Source of the DNA: Amycolatopsis sp. CA-128772
Lineage (GTDB): Bacteria; Actinomycetota; Actinomycetes; Mycobacteriales; Pseudonocardiaceae
Length of the DNA stretch: 64,000 nucleotides
Direction: 5' to 3'
Assembly: GCF_002904295.1 (NCBI RefSeq)
Contig: NZ_PPHG01000031.1
Span: forward strand, 1-64,000
A program made the position numbers and the translations under genes. Below the pieces are notes generated by a model that did no database searches, was not told the origin of the DNA, and worked only from the letters and a program-made list of their open reading frames with translations. Below, in pieces: positions 1-7,539 of the stretch (its first letter is position 1; each line of letters starts with the position of its first letter).

Positions 1-6
1 GCGGCG

Positions 7-17
7 TTCTCTCGGGG
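7..17 (+). repeat. Left terminal inverted repeat of the transposon
   Basis: TTCTCTCGGGG reads inward and is matched exactly by the complement at 6838-6848. A looser subterminal similarity follows (GTGTGTCGTTGCA at about 31-43, GTGCGTCGCGGTGCA inward from the right end), which could be recombinase binding sites. GCGGCG at 1-6 is the outside flank. Confidence 0.75.
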
Positions 18-135
18 TATAGAAGGTGTGGTGTGTCGTTGCACTGGCCTGTATCTGGGTGGGTGCTGCGATGGTTCTCTGGGGGTGTAGCTCTGTGGCT
101 TCTTGTTGTTGATCAAGAAGGAGCAGAGATACAAC

Positions 136-1287
136 GTGCGAACATTCAAGGTGCAGTTGCCGTCGGGCGGTCGGTACTGGACGGTGCTGGACAGTGAGCT
201 GGACGTGGTGCCGGCGGCCGATCGGTATCTGCGCGAGCTGCGGTTCGGCCGAGATCGAGCCGAGTCGACGGTGAAGTCCTACGCCGGCGGCGTGGTGTTG
301 TTCCTGCGGTGGTGCCTACGCACCGGCCGGGACTGGACGACCGCGGCCACCGAGATGGGCCTGTTCATGACCTGGCTGAAATACACCCCGGCCGAGGACC
401 AGGATGTCGTGTGTGGGCCGGGAGCGACGCCGGTGCGTGGGCCGAAGCGGATCAACAGGGTGCTGGTGGCGACGCGAGGGTTCCTGACATTCGCCGTCGC
501 TCAGGGAGAGGCCCCGCAGTGGGTGCTCGGCGTGCTCTACGAGCTGGCCGATGACCGGGACCTGCCCGAGGTCGCACGGGGCGAGGACGCCCGGCTGGCT
601 CACCGGCTGCGCGCCCGGCATCAGCTTCACGAGCCGGAGACTGCGGTGGACCGGGCCAGCGACGAGGAGGTCGTCGCACTGTTTATAGCGTGTCGCTCGG
701 CTCGCGACCGGCTGATCGTGCTGCTGCTGGCCAGGGCAGGTCTGCGCCGGGGCGAGGTCACCGGACTGCGGCGCAGTGACCTGCACCTGCTCCCGGACAG
801 CAGGTCCCTGGGCTGTGAGGTCCAGGGCGCTCACCTACATATCGTGCGGCGGGAGAACAGCAACGGCGCCTGGGCGAAGTCCCGTTACACGCGCTGGGTG
901 CCGGTGGATTTCCTGGTCGTGCGATCGATCGATCAGTATCTGCTCGAACGGCAGGACTGCCCAGCCGCGGCAGAGAGTGACTTTCTGCTGGTCAACCTGT
1001 TCCAGCAGCCGTTGGGCAGTCCGGTGACGCCGGATGCGCTCAATGAGCTGTTCGAGATCCTCTGCGCTCGAGCCGGAATCACACGCAGTATCACGCCGCA
1101 CAAGTGCCGCCACGCGTTCGCCAGTAATCTCGCGGACTCCGGCGCGGCGCTGGACGAAATCCAGAAGCTGTTAGGCCACGTCAGCCCATCCTCGTCCCAG
1201 ATCTACTTACATCCGTCGAAGGACCGGCTACGCGCCGCAGTCGAGCGCGTCCCCACCCCGCGGACACTGATCGAGGGCGTCCGATGA
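136..1287 (+). CDS. Tn554 TnpA-like tyrosine recombinase
   Basis: Site-specific tyrosine recombinase of 383 aa, expected to cut and rejoin the transposon ends. The N-terminal SAM-like core-binding domain covers about residues 25-150 and the catalytic domain about 170-375. Visible catalytic residues are Arg in GLRRGE (about 204), the HKCR box (about 322-325), His in LLGH (about 348) and the nucleophile Tyr in QIYLH (about 357), so it looks active. The GTG at 136 is preferred because AAGGAG lies at 118-123 and the family usually begins with this RTFKVQLPSG segment; in-frame TTG codons at 103-109 are alternatives. Its stop overlaps the next start by 4 bp, indicating translational coupling. Confidence 0.9.
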   Translation: MRTFKVQLPSGGRYWTVLDSELDVVPAADRYLRELRFGRDRAESTVKSYAGGVVLFLRWCLRTGRDWTTAATEMGLFMTWLKYTPAEDQDVVCGPGATPVRGPKRINRVLVATRGFLTFAVAQGEAPQWVLGVLYELADDRDLPEVARGEDARLAHRLRARHQLHEPETAVDRASDEEVVALFIACRSARDRLIVLLLARAGLRRGEVTGLRRSDLHLLPDSRSLGCEVQGAHLHIVRRENSNGAWAKSRYTRWVPVDFLVVRSIDQYLLERQDCPAAAESDFLLVNLFQQPLGSPVTPDALNELFEILCARAGITRSITPHKCRHAFASNLADSGAALDEIQKLLGHVSPSSSQIYLHPSKDRLRAAVERVPTPRTLIEGVR

Positions 1288-3776
1288 CGGCGACCCTGGC
1301 CCTTGCCGCGCCGGGCGCGGACCAGCCGGACGACATCACCGCCGGCCTCTGGGCGGCCACCACCACGGAGTTCCTGGACCTGCTGAGCTGGTCTAGCGAC
1401 CGGCAGACGGTGACGTTCCCGCAGGCACATCCGCTGCTGGGCTGGAACGAGTGCGCGGTGCTCGGCTGTGATCAGCGGTCGAGCCGGGTCGACGGCTTCT
1501 GCTCAGCCTGCAACATCCGTTGGAAGCAGCACGGCCGTCCACCGCTCGAGCGGTTCACCGCGGTCGCTCGCGTCCGAACCCGGCACAACACGATCGAGCT
1601 CTGCGCAGTTCCCGAGTGCCAGCGCCCCTGGTCGACCCGCGGTTACGCGCTCTGCAGCACTCACCGCTACCAGCGGGTTTACGTGCTCGACCTGCCGCTG
1701 GAGCAGTTCGTCGTTCACCCGGACGTGGTCGGGCTGCCTTCGTTCGGGCCGTGCGACGTCGTTGCCTGCACCCGCGACCGGGTCGGCAAGGGCAACTACT
1801 GCCACACCCACTCATTGCGCTGGCGCACCTTCCGACGCCGCAAGGACCTGGCCGAGATCGACGAGCAGCACTGGCGCCGCACCCAGCCGGCCGCGGCGAT
1901 CGGATGCGAGGTCAGCCTGCGCGGGCTGCCGCCCCGCGTCGTCGCCGAGGTCCTCTACGGCCTGCAGCAACGCACGGCGGAGGGAGTGAAGTCCGAGCAC
2001 AGCGAGTTCCGGCCGCTCTGCGACCACATCCGCAGCAAGGAACTCAGCTCGGTGGACGAGGTCGATCCTGCTGACCTCTCGCCCGGTTCCCGCGCACTGG
2101 GCAACGCGTTCGTGGTCGCGAGCCGACGGCTGCGCCTGAACCCCGAGACCGAACGGCACAAGGACGTCTGGGATGCGACCGTGTTCGGCGCCCGGGGCAC
2201 CCTACGCTTCACCGGCATCTCCCAGCCCTGGCTGCGGGAAGCCGCGAAAGCCTGGGCGCACGAAGATCTGCCACGCCGACGCGGCGGAGGCGCAGCGAAC
2301 ACCTGCCAGAACAGGATCAACTGCCTCGCTTTGCTGTCTGACAGCCTGCGCCTGCAGCGGGAGGACCGCGGTGAGATTCCCGCCGCGCTGGCACGGGTGG
2401 ACATCACCAACTTCCTCAACCGGCTGGCCCACCTGCAGGCCGAGGACGACATCAGCGCCTACCAGCGGCTCAACGCCATCCGGAACCTCCGCAAGATGAT
2501 CGGCGAGATGCGCGCATTGAGCCTGACCAGGCCCGGACGCCCGCTACACGGCCTGCCCGACGACTTCACCATCACCGCCGAGGACATTCCCGACGAGCCC
2601 GAGGACTCCGAAGCCGGCAAAGACCTTCCCGTCGAGGTCATGCGGCACCTGTGTTCGCACCTGCAGCGGCTGGAAACCGCGAGCTGCCCGGAGATCCGCA
2701 TCGCGGTCGAGCTGCTGATCGACACCGGCCGCCGCCCGGACGAGATCTGCCAGCTCAAGCTGGAATGCCTCGAACGCGACGGCGACGGGAAACCGGTCCT
2801 GATCTACGACAACATCAAGGCCAACCGGAAGGACCGGCGGCTGCCGATCCCCGGAGCCACCGCGGCGGTCATCGAGAAGCAGCAGCAACGCGTCCGCGAC
2901 CGCTTTCCTGACGAACCAGCCGGCAAGCTCAAACTTCTGCCCGCTCCGACGAGGAACCCCCACGGCACGAAGTGCATCACCGACAGCTGGGTCTCGGGCC
3001 GCCACCGCGAGTGGGTCACCGCGTTCCCCGAGGTCGAGGTCCCGGCCGCGGTCGAGATCGACGGCAAGGTGGTGACGAAGATGCTGCCCTTCGACAAGAA
3101 GCGGATCATTCTCTACGCCTACCGGCACACCTACGCGCAACGGCACGCTGACGCCGGAGTCGCCGTCGACGTCCTGCGCGAGTTGATGGATCACCGGGTG
3201 CTCGAAACGACGCAGTCGTATTACCGCGTCGGCGAGGAACGCCGGCGGGAGGCCGTCGAGCGGGTCACGACCATGCAGTTCGACCGGCACGGCAACCGCA
3301 TCTGGCGTGAGGCGAAAGCCCTGCTCGACTCCGAACACGCCCGCCGCGCGGTCGGCGAGGTCGCCGTCCCCTACGGCGCCTGCAGCGAGCCCAGCAACGT
3401 CGCCGCCGGCGGACACGACTGCCCGATCCGGTTCCGCTGCGTCGGCTGCGGTCACTTCAGCACCGACGTGTCCTACCTGCCTGACATGCAGACCTACCTC
3501 GGCGACCTGCTCCGCAACCGCGAGCGGCTGCTGGCCACCGTCGACGCGGACGAGTGGGCCAAGGCCGAAGCGATGCCCTCGGACGAGGAGATCAAGCGGG
3601 TCCGTCGGCTGATCAGCCGAGTCAAGGCCGACCTCGATGACCTCACCGCCGAGGAACGAGCCCAGATCGAGGAGTCCGTTGCCGTCGTCCGCAAGACCCG
3701 CAACCGGGTCGTCGGCCTCGGGATCCCGCGCATCCGCCAGCCGCTGCCCGACGTCCGCCAAGAAAGGACAGCATGA
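1284..3776 (+). CDS. Tn554 TnpB-like large tyrosine recombinase
   Basis: Second recombinase of the trio, 830 aa, longer than the roughly 630 aa of classical TnpB. The first 190 residues hold several C-x4-C/C-x2-C pairs (for example CAVLGC, CSAC, CEVSL) that resemble small zinc-binding knots. The catalytic domain follows: Arg in TGRRPDEI (about 479), YAYRHTYAQRHAD (about 612, with Tyr where HxxR normally has its first His), LMDH (about 635) and the nucleophile Tyr in QSYYRV. A C-terminal CPIRFRCVGCGHF segment is another probable zinc site, followed by charged helices. ATGA overlaps join it to both neighbours. Acting with TnpA is inferred from Tn554. Confidence 0.88.
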   Translation: MTATLALAAPGADQPDDITAGLWAATTTEFLDLLSWSSDRQTVTFPQAHPLLGWNECAVLGCDQRSSRVDGFCSACNIRWKQHGRPPLERFTAVARVRTRHNTIELCAVPECQRPWSTRGYALCSTHRYQRVYVLDLPLEQFVVHPDVVGLPSFGPCDVVACTRDRVGKGNYCHTHSLRWRTFRRRKDLAEIDEQHWRRTQPAAAIGCEVSLRGLPPRVVAEVLYGLQQRTAEGVKSEHSEFRPLCDHIRSKELSSVDEVDPADLSPGSRALGNAFVVASRRLRLNPETERHKDVWDATVFGARGTLRFTGISQPWLREAAKAWAHEDLPRRRGGGAANTCQNRINCLALLSDSLRLQREDRGEIPAALARVDITNFLNRLAHLQAEDDISAYQRLNAIRNLRKMIGEMRALSLTRPGRPLHGLPDDFTITAEDIPDEPEDSEAGKDLPVEVMRHLCSHLQRLETASCPEIRIAVELLIDTGRRPDEICQLKLECLERDGDGKPVLIYDNIKANRKDRRLPIPGATAAVIEKQQQRVRDRFPDEPAGKLKLLPAPTRNPHGTKCITDSWVSGRHREWVTAFPEVEVPAAVEIDGKVVTKMLPFDKKRIILYAYRHTYAQRHADAGVAVDVLRELMDHRVLETTQSYYRVGEERRREAVERVTTMQFDRHGNRIWREAKALLDSEHARRAVGEVAVPYGACSEPSNVAAGGHDCPIRFRCVGCGHFSTDVSYLPDMQTYLGDLLRNRERLLATVDADEWAKAEAMPSDEEIKRVRRLISRVKADLDDLTAEERAQIEESVAVVRKTRNRVVGLGIPRIRQPLPDVRQERTA

Positions 3777-4291
3777 CCAACCCGATGATCGAGGGGCGGC
3801 GCGCGGACTCGGCTCGCCGTCGGCAACGCGTGATCAAGGCGATCAACGCGGCCAGCACCGGCGGCGGCGAGATCAGCGTGTCGGCGATCGCGCGCGCCGC
3901 CGGCGTTGACCGGACCTTCCCTTACCGGCATCCGGATCTGCTGGCACTGATACACACCGCCCAAACAGACCCGCCCGCCGGGCGCGGCGGGCCGATGGTC
4001 AGTCGGGCATCATTGCAGGCCGACCTCGCCAACGCCCAGGAACGACTGTCTCGGCAGGCTGCCCACGTCAGACAGCTGGAACGCAAGCTCTCCGAGGTCC
4101 TCGGGGAGCAGGCTTGGCGCGAATCCGGACTCGGAGATCCCGCGGACATCGACCAGCTCCAACATCGGATCACGCAGTTGGAGCAACAGGTCGTCACCCT
4201 GCGAGACCAGGCCGAGGAACGCGATCAAGAACTCGAGGCTGCGCGGACCGCCAACCGGGAGCTCATCGCCAACCTCAACAAACGAGGCTGA
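3773..4291 (+). CDS. TnpC-like HTH/coiled-coil protein (DUF6262 type)
   Basis: Third gene of the transposition operon, 172 aa, overlapping the previous stop by 4 bp. Residues about 1-60 form a helix-turn-helix-like region (SVSAIARAAGVDRTFPYRHPDL). From about 80 to 170 the protein is a long heptad-rich coiled coil full of Glu, Gln, Leu and Arg. This matches the TnpC/DUF6262 architecture found beside Tn554-type recombinases, where TnpC influences efficiency and orientation of transposition. A role as accessory DNA-binding subunit is inferred. A strong hairpin terminator follows 8 bp after the stop. Confidence 0.8.
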   Translation: MTNPMIEGRRADSARRRQRVIKAINAASTGGGEISVSAIARAAGVDRTFPYRHPDLLALIHTAQTDPPAGRGGPMVSRASLQADLANAQERLSRQAAHVRQLERKLSEVLGEQAWRESGLGDPADIDQLQHRITQLEQQVVTLRDQAEERDQELEAARTANRELIANLNKRG

Positions 4292-4299
4292 TCGCAGGC

Positions 4300-4337
4300 A
4301 CGATCGCCCTTGCGGGTCGAACCGCGAGGGCGATCGT
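4300..4337 (+). terminator. Hairpin terminator of the transposition operon
   Basis: ACGATCGCCCTTGCGG pairs with CCGCGAGGGCGATCGT (16-bp stem with one G-T pair) around a 6-nt loop, directly after the third transposition gene. Confidence 0.75.
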
Positions 4338-4557
4338 CCCGCACGTCACGATTGCCTTCAGGCAACGAGCTTATCTACTCTAATTGACCTGAATGACCAA
4401 CTTCAGAACCAATCGCGAAGGCCAACTAAGCGTCGACAATCGCGCCACTATTGAAGCCCGGCCAAAACTATGCACACGCAGGAGTAACTTCAGTCAACTC
4501 GACCGTCGAAGTGACGCAGACGCTATCCGACAAGGCGGTGTTAGTCCACCGCAAGTC

Positions 4558-4603
4558 GTTCCACTGCGTTGCATCACGTTCCAATCTGTTCCATCTTGTT
4601 TCC
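4558..4603. repeat. Helically phased GTTCCA repeats
   Basis: GTTCCA occurs at 4558, 4578 and 4588, and the variant GTTTCC at 4598, so the copies lie 10 or 20 bp apart on one face of the helix. They sit just upstream of the TATAGT promoter candidate. A protein-binding array is inferred. Confidence 0.45.
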
Positions 4604-4618
4604 CGTGTTGCCGAGAAC

Positions 4619-4649
4619 TTGTCCCCGGCTCGCCCTGCCGCCATATAGT
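4619..4649 (+). promoter_or_regulatory. Candidate promoter inside the transposon
   Basis: TTGTCC and TATAGT separated by 19 bp, pointing toward the doubtful ORF at 4796. The -10 hexamer is good; the spacing is long. Confidence 0.35.
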
Positions 4650-4795
4650 CATGGAGCGAGCCCGGACCTAGGGGACAACCTCAACGGGCAGACAGGCAAA
4701 GAAAGCTCACCGGCAGACAGGCAAGGGAAGAAGCACCAAGTGGAGACCTAGCTGACTGACTTGATAACCAGATCGATGGCAGAGGAGGGTTCGAC

Positions 4796-5194
4796 ATGCT
4801 GACAATCGCACACAAGTGCCGCCACCTGGCGCTCCTACTGCTGGACACGGTGCACCCCTCTCCTCTCCTGCTGTCACTCAGGCCAGCAGATTACCTGCAC
4901 CGCCCGCTCAGGCCAACGACTCGGCGAACAGAAACCGCCTCGACGGACACGCCGCCAGGCATGCTGCTCGGCGGGCCACCAGGAGGCGTTTGCGCAGCTA
5001 GAGGCCATCCGGACACGCCACGCTCACGACGCGGCACCGTCCCGCCGGCACGCCAATGGCGCACTGGCTGGCTCAATACGCACCACATGCACGACGGCAT
5101 CGGGCGACGCTCCCAGTCGCGCCCAGCCCCTCTCTCCGTCAGGGCGCGAGCCTGCAGCATTTTCGCTGTTCAGAAGCCTGTCCGCTGCCCCTAG
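4796..5194 (+). CDS. Doubtful ORF, no recognisable family
   Basis: A 132-aa frame with a strong ribosome site (GAGGAGGG ending 8 nt before ATG) and a possible promoter upstream. Against it: the translation is rich in Arg, Pro, Thr and His, has no domain I recognise, and its codon third positions lack the strong G/C bias of all confident genes here. It could be a small transferred gene, a decayed gene or chance. No function is proposed. Confidence 0.25.
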   Translation: MLTIAHKCRHLALLLLDTVHPSPLLLSLRPADYLHRPLRPTTRRTETASTDTPPGMLLGGPPGGVCAARGHPDTPRSRRGTVPPARQWRTGWLNTHHMHDGIGRRSQSRPAPLSVRARACSIFAVQKPVRCP

Positions 5195-5367
5195 GATCTC
5201 CTGAGCCTTCCTCAGCCCGCCGGATCCCTTGATCTAAGCCTCCGCGCGAGTAGTGTTAAGCATGCGCTCACGCGCGCTGCCCGCAGTCCCGCCAAGCTGC
5301 GCGCTTCAACCTCATAGTCTCCCGAGCTCGTCTCTCTGTTGGTCCAGGTGGCGGCATCGGGATTAAG

Positions 5368-5397
5368 AAGGCCCTCCGACTGCAATCGGGGGGCCTT
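5368..5397 (+). terminator. Hairpin terminator within the transposon
   Basis: AAGGCCCTCCGA pairs with TCGGGGGGCCTT (12 bp with one T-G pair) around the loop CTGCAA. It may close any transcript from the 4.6-5.2 kb region. Confidence 0.55.
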
Positions 5398-5686
5398 CGC
5401 CATGTCTCCTCTACGTCTTCGCATACAAATGATGCATTACCTCGAGCATGATCGCTCACTTCGACACGCTTCAACAGGCCACACTCAGGCCGCGCTTAGG
5501 TTCCTCTAAGCTTTGCGCTTAAGCAAGATCAATTGTCGCTCTTCTGTCAACTTTGCAGACAGCCGTGAGTTACTCTCCAACCATTTGCGTTTGCAACTGA
5601 AATCGATTACCTATGACACCACCCGCGCGGACGGCCACGGTTCCGTCTCGACTGCACCGAGGGCGTTACAGGTCGACGCGGAGTAT

Positions 5687-5716
5687 TTGACGGCGACCCC
5701 ATCGTGCTGGAATGAT
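5687..5716 (+). promoter_or_regulatory. Candidate promoter of the cargo genes
   Basis: TTGACG (5687-5692) and AATGAT (5711-5716) are 18 bp apart, about 130 nt before the start of the small membrane protein gene. Confidence 0.4.
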
Positions 5717-5844
5717 GCCCTTGAGATCTCCCGCCTTGCAGGGCACTTGATCTCGCCCCCGAAAGGATCATGGGGGCTTCTTCACCCATCTGGCGAACCG
5801 ACCGCCACCTGGACCACCGAGAAACGAGCAGGAGGGAGGTTCTC

Positions 5845-6060
5845 ATGCTCACCAGATTTCTTTCTGCTTCGCTGGTTTTGATGTTCGTCCTCGCGTTCAT
5901 CTGGGAAGGGTTGTCCTTCGGCTTCGGCCTGGAGGTCACCCTGGCCGCCGGTTTCACCGCCGGTCTCCTGGCCGCCGAAGTCGTCCGCCGGATCATCGGC
6001 GGCGACAAGGGCGGCGGTCCGTCGATCGACGACGGCCCGCAGCACCCGGTCCTGAGCTGA
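5845..6060 (+). CDS. Small membrane protein, transposon cargo
   Basis: A 71-aa protein of unknown function. The ATG at 5845 is preferred to an upstream in-frame ATG at 5770 because GGAGGGAGG lies just before it. Residues about 4-25 (FLSASLVLMFVLAFIW) and about 30-50 (LEVTLAAGFTAGLLAAEVV) are hydrophobic helices, followed by a charged glycine-rich tail (GGDKGGGPS). Two membrane passes or a helical hairpin are likely. It lies 70 bp before the HTH gene in the same orientation, so both may form the cargo operon. It could be an exclusion or regulatory factor, but nothing in the sequence decides this. Confidence 0.65.
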   Translation: MLTRFLSASLVLMFVLAFIWEGLSFGFGLEVTLAAGFTAGLLAAEVVRRIIGGDKGGGPSIDDGPQHPVLS

Positions 6061-6130
6061 ACCAAACGGTGATCGGGGTGGCGCCCTCCGGGCGCCCCCC
6101 GGTCCCGCCTCTTCACCGAGGAGCGACATC

Positions 6131-6607
6131 ATGTTTACCAAGCAGCCCGCCTTGCACGAGTCCATCATGGACGAGCTCATCAGCTTCGCGACCGATCTGC
6201 GGTGGGTCCGTCGCCTCGCGGGCGACCCCTCCTACCGCGAACTCACGCGCACGATCCCGTGGTCGCCCGCGTCGATCACCCGGAACCTGAGCGGAACCAA
6301 GCTTCCCACGTGGAAGTTCGTCGAGCAGTTCCTCCAGGCCTGCGAAGTGGACGACGACGACATCGAGGCAGACTGGAAGCCCCGGTGGGTCACGATCGCA
6401 GGCATGATCACCCCGATCGACAGCAAGACGGCGCCGAATCACGCCGCAACTGCGGCGCGGCAGATCGCCGGGCCCGTTCCCGCCGGGGCCGCCTGCGAGA
6501 TCTGCGGAGCCTGGGTCGTCGACCACGCGAAGCACGACGACTGGCACGAAAGCCTCCTGGCTGAGCGGAAGCCGACGCGGTCTTTCGTTCGACGCCTCGC
6601 AGGCTAG
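6131..6607 (+). CDS. HTH protein with C-terminal CxxC/His motif, transposon cargo
   Basis: A 158-aa protein with GAGGAG 5 nt before its ATG. Residues about 15-80 look like an XRE/Cro-type helix-turn-helix of the kind found in actinobacterial regulators (DLRWVRRLAGDPSYRELT, then SPASITRNLSG and a helix FVEQFLQAC). The C-terminus carries CEICGAWVVDHAKHDDWH, a possible zinc-binding C-x2-C...H...H cluster. It is the last gene of the element and ends in a strong terminator that also separates it from convergent dprA. Regulation of the element is inferred; a role in phage or plasmid interference cannot be excluded. Confidence 0.65.
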   Translation: MFTKQPALHESIMDELISFATDLRWVRRLAGDPSYRELTRTIPWSPASITRNLSGTKLPTWKFVEQFLQACEVDDDDIEADWKPRWVTIAGMITPIDSKTAPNHAATAARQIAGPVPAGAACEICGAWVVDHAKHDDWHESLLAERKPTRSFVRRLAG

Positions 6608-6626
6608 ACACCACACTGAAGATCAA

Positions 6627-6662
6627 CAGGGCCCCTGCCGGCGCGACCAGGCAGGGGCCCTG
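6627..6662. terminator. Strong bidirectional hairpin terminator
   Basis: CAGGGCCCCTGCC pairs perfectly with GGCAGGGGCCCTG (13 bp) around a 10-nt loop. It lies between the cargo HTH gene and the element-derived end of the dprA frame. Confidence 0.8.
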
Positions 6663-6750
6663 TCTTACGTTCCCGGCGGGCTGACCGTCGCCGCCGCCGT
6701 CTCCACCTCTCGTCCGCTGCGCTGAAGATCCAGACGGCAGGTCGCCTTGC

Positions 6751-6764
6751 GCAACACGTGTTGC
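6751..6764. repeat. 14-bp perfect palindrome near the right transposon end
   Basis: GCAACACGTGTTGC is a perfect palindrome 74-87 bp inside the right end. It may be a recombinase or accessory protein site. Confidence 0.45.
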
Positions 6765-6837
6765 ACTCGGTAGTTTTGCCGCCCAAGGTCTTTGAGCTGC
6801 GAAAACTCCCGCTGCACCGCGACGCACTGCCGAAGAT

Positions 6838-6848
6838 CCCCGAGAGAA
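6838..6848 (-). repeat. Right terminal inverted repeat of the transposon
   Basis: CCCCGAGAGAA on the plus strand, the exact inverse of the left end at 7-17, followed by GCGGCG (6849-6854), which also flanks the left end. Confidence 0.75.
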
Positions 6849-7539
6849 GCGGCGATGAGCCGGTTGCGGACGAGGAACCGGTGCCGGGCCGGCGGAGTCC
6901 CGGGCGGGTACTCGCTGACGACCGCACCGCCGGACAGGACGATCCGTTCCAGCATCTTGACGTGCCCGGCCGGATAGCCGGCATCGACGGCGCAGCCCAG
7001 CACGGCAACGGTGACCCCGGACGCGGCGAGCGCGCCCCGGTGCGCAGCCCCGTCGATGCCGTAGGCGGCCCCCGAGAAAACCGGCACACCTCGGCCGGCC
7101 AGCGCGTAGGCGAACTCGGCGGCGTGGTGTTCGCCGTATTCGGTGGCGGCACGGGCACCGACCACGGCCACGGCCCGGTCGGCGGCGGTGCCGAGCCCGA
7201 CATCACCGCACACCCACAAAGCCAGCGGCGGAACGGCTTCGGCCACCCCACGCCGTGCAGCGAGATCGAGCGCGAGAAGCGGCCAGGCCGGCCACTCGTC
7301 GTCTTCGGGCACGACCAGCCGAGCACCGGCCTCGGCGGCCCGGGCGAAATCCTGGGCGACGAGGTCGTAGTCCCGTCGCGCCTCGGTCGCTTTCAGCACT
7401 TCGGCCGGGCAATCACCACGCCGAACCCGAGCAGCGGCGGCTACCGGCCCATACTCGGCGACGAAGGCAACGAGAGCGGGCGCGGGTGGCTCGGCCACGC
7501 GCAGCAGGTAGGCGCGGGCTTGCCGCAACTCGTCGGCGC

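Larger units (their letters stand above)
4338..5844. other. Gene-poor, lower-GC interior of the transposon
   Basis: About 1.5 kb without a convincing conserved gene. Base composition is visibly less GC-rich and third-position bias is lost compared with the chromosome. It contains phased GTTCCA repeats (4558-4603), a possible promoter (TTGTCC 4619-4624, TATAGT 4644-4649), a 13-bp direct repeat GGCAGACAGGCAA (4687-4699 and 4712-4724), one doubtful ORF (4796-5194), a hairpin terminator (5368-5397) and a promoter for the cargo genes (5687-5716). Confidence 0.6.
7..6848. mobile_element. Tn554-like transposon inserted in dprA
   Basis: Seen: an 11-bp terminal inverted repeat, TTCTCTCGGGG, lies at 7-17 and inverted at 6838-6848. 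Each end is flanked by the same hexamer GCGGCG (1-6 and 6849-6854). Inside are three overlapping transposition genes at the left end and two small cargo genes at the right end. The right junction falls in dprA at the codons for Arg-Leu-Ile-Ala-Ala. Known: Tn554 family elements encode TnpA/TnpB tyrosine recombinases and TnpC, and insert site-specifically with a short core at the junctions. Inferred: this is one intact 6842-bp element and GCGGCG is its core or target repeat. The remaining 3' part of dprA should lie just left of position 1. Confidence 0.8.

Noticed and set aside
1099..4825. 15-bp repeat CACAAGTGCCGCCAC in tnpA and at about 4811
   Set aside because: Too short for a 64-kb GC-rich window; no surrounding homology, so probably chance.
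4891..5160. Alternative minus-strand and shifted frames over the doubtful 4796 ORF
   Set aside because: No ribosome site, no domain and no codon bias; none is better supported than the doubtful plus-strand frame.
5340..5400. tRNA-like segment or att site
   Set aside because: The hairpin at 5368-5397 resembles a stem, but no cloverleaf, TYC loop or anticodon arm can be built; it fits a terminator.
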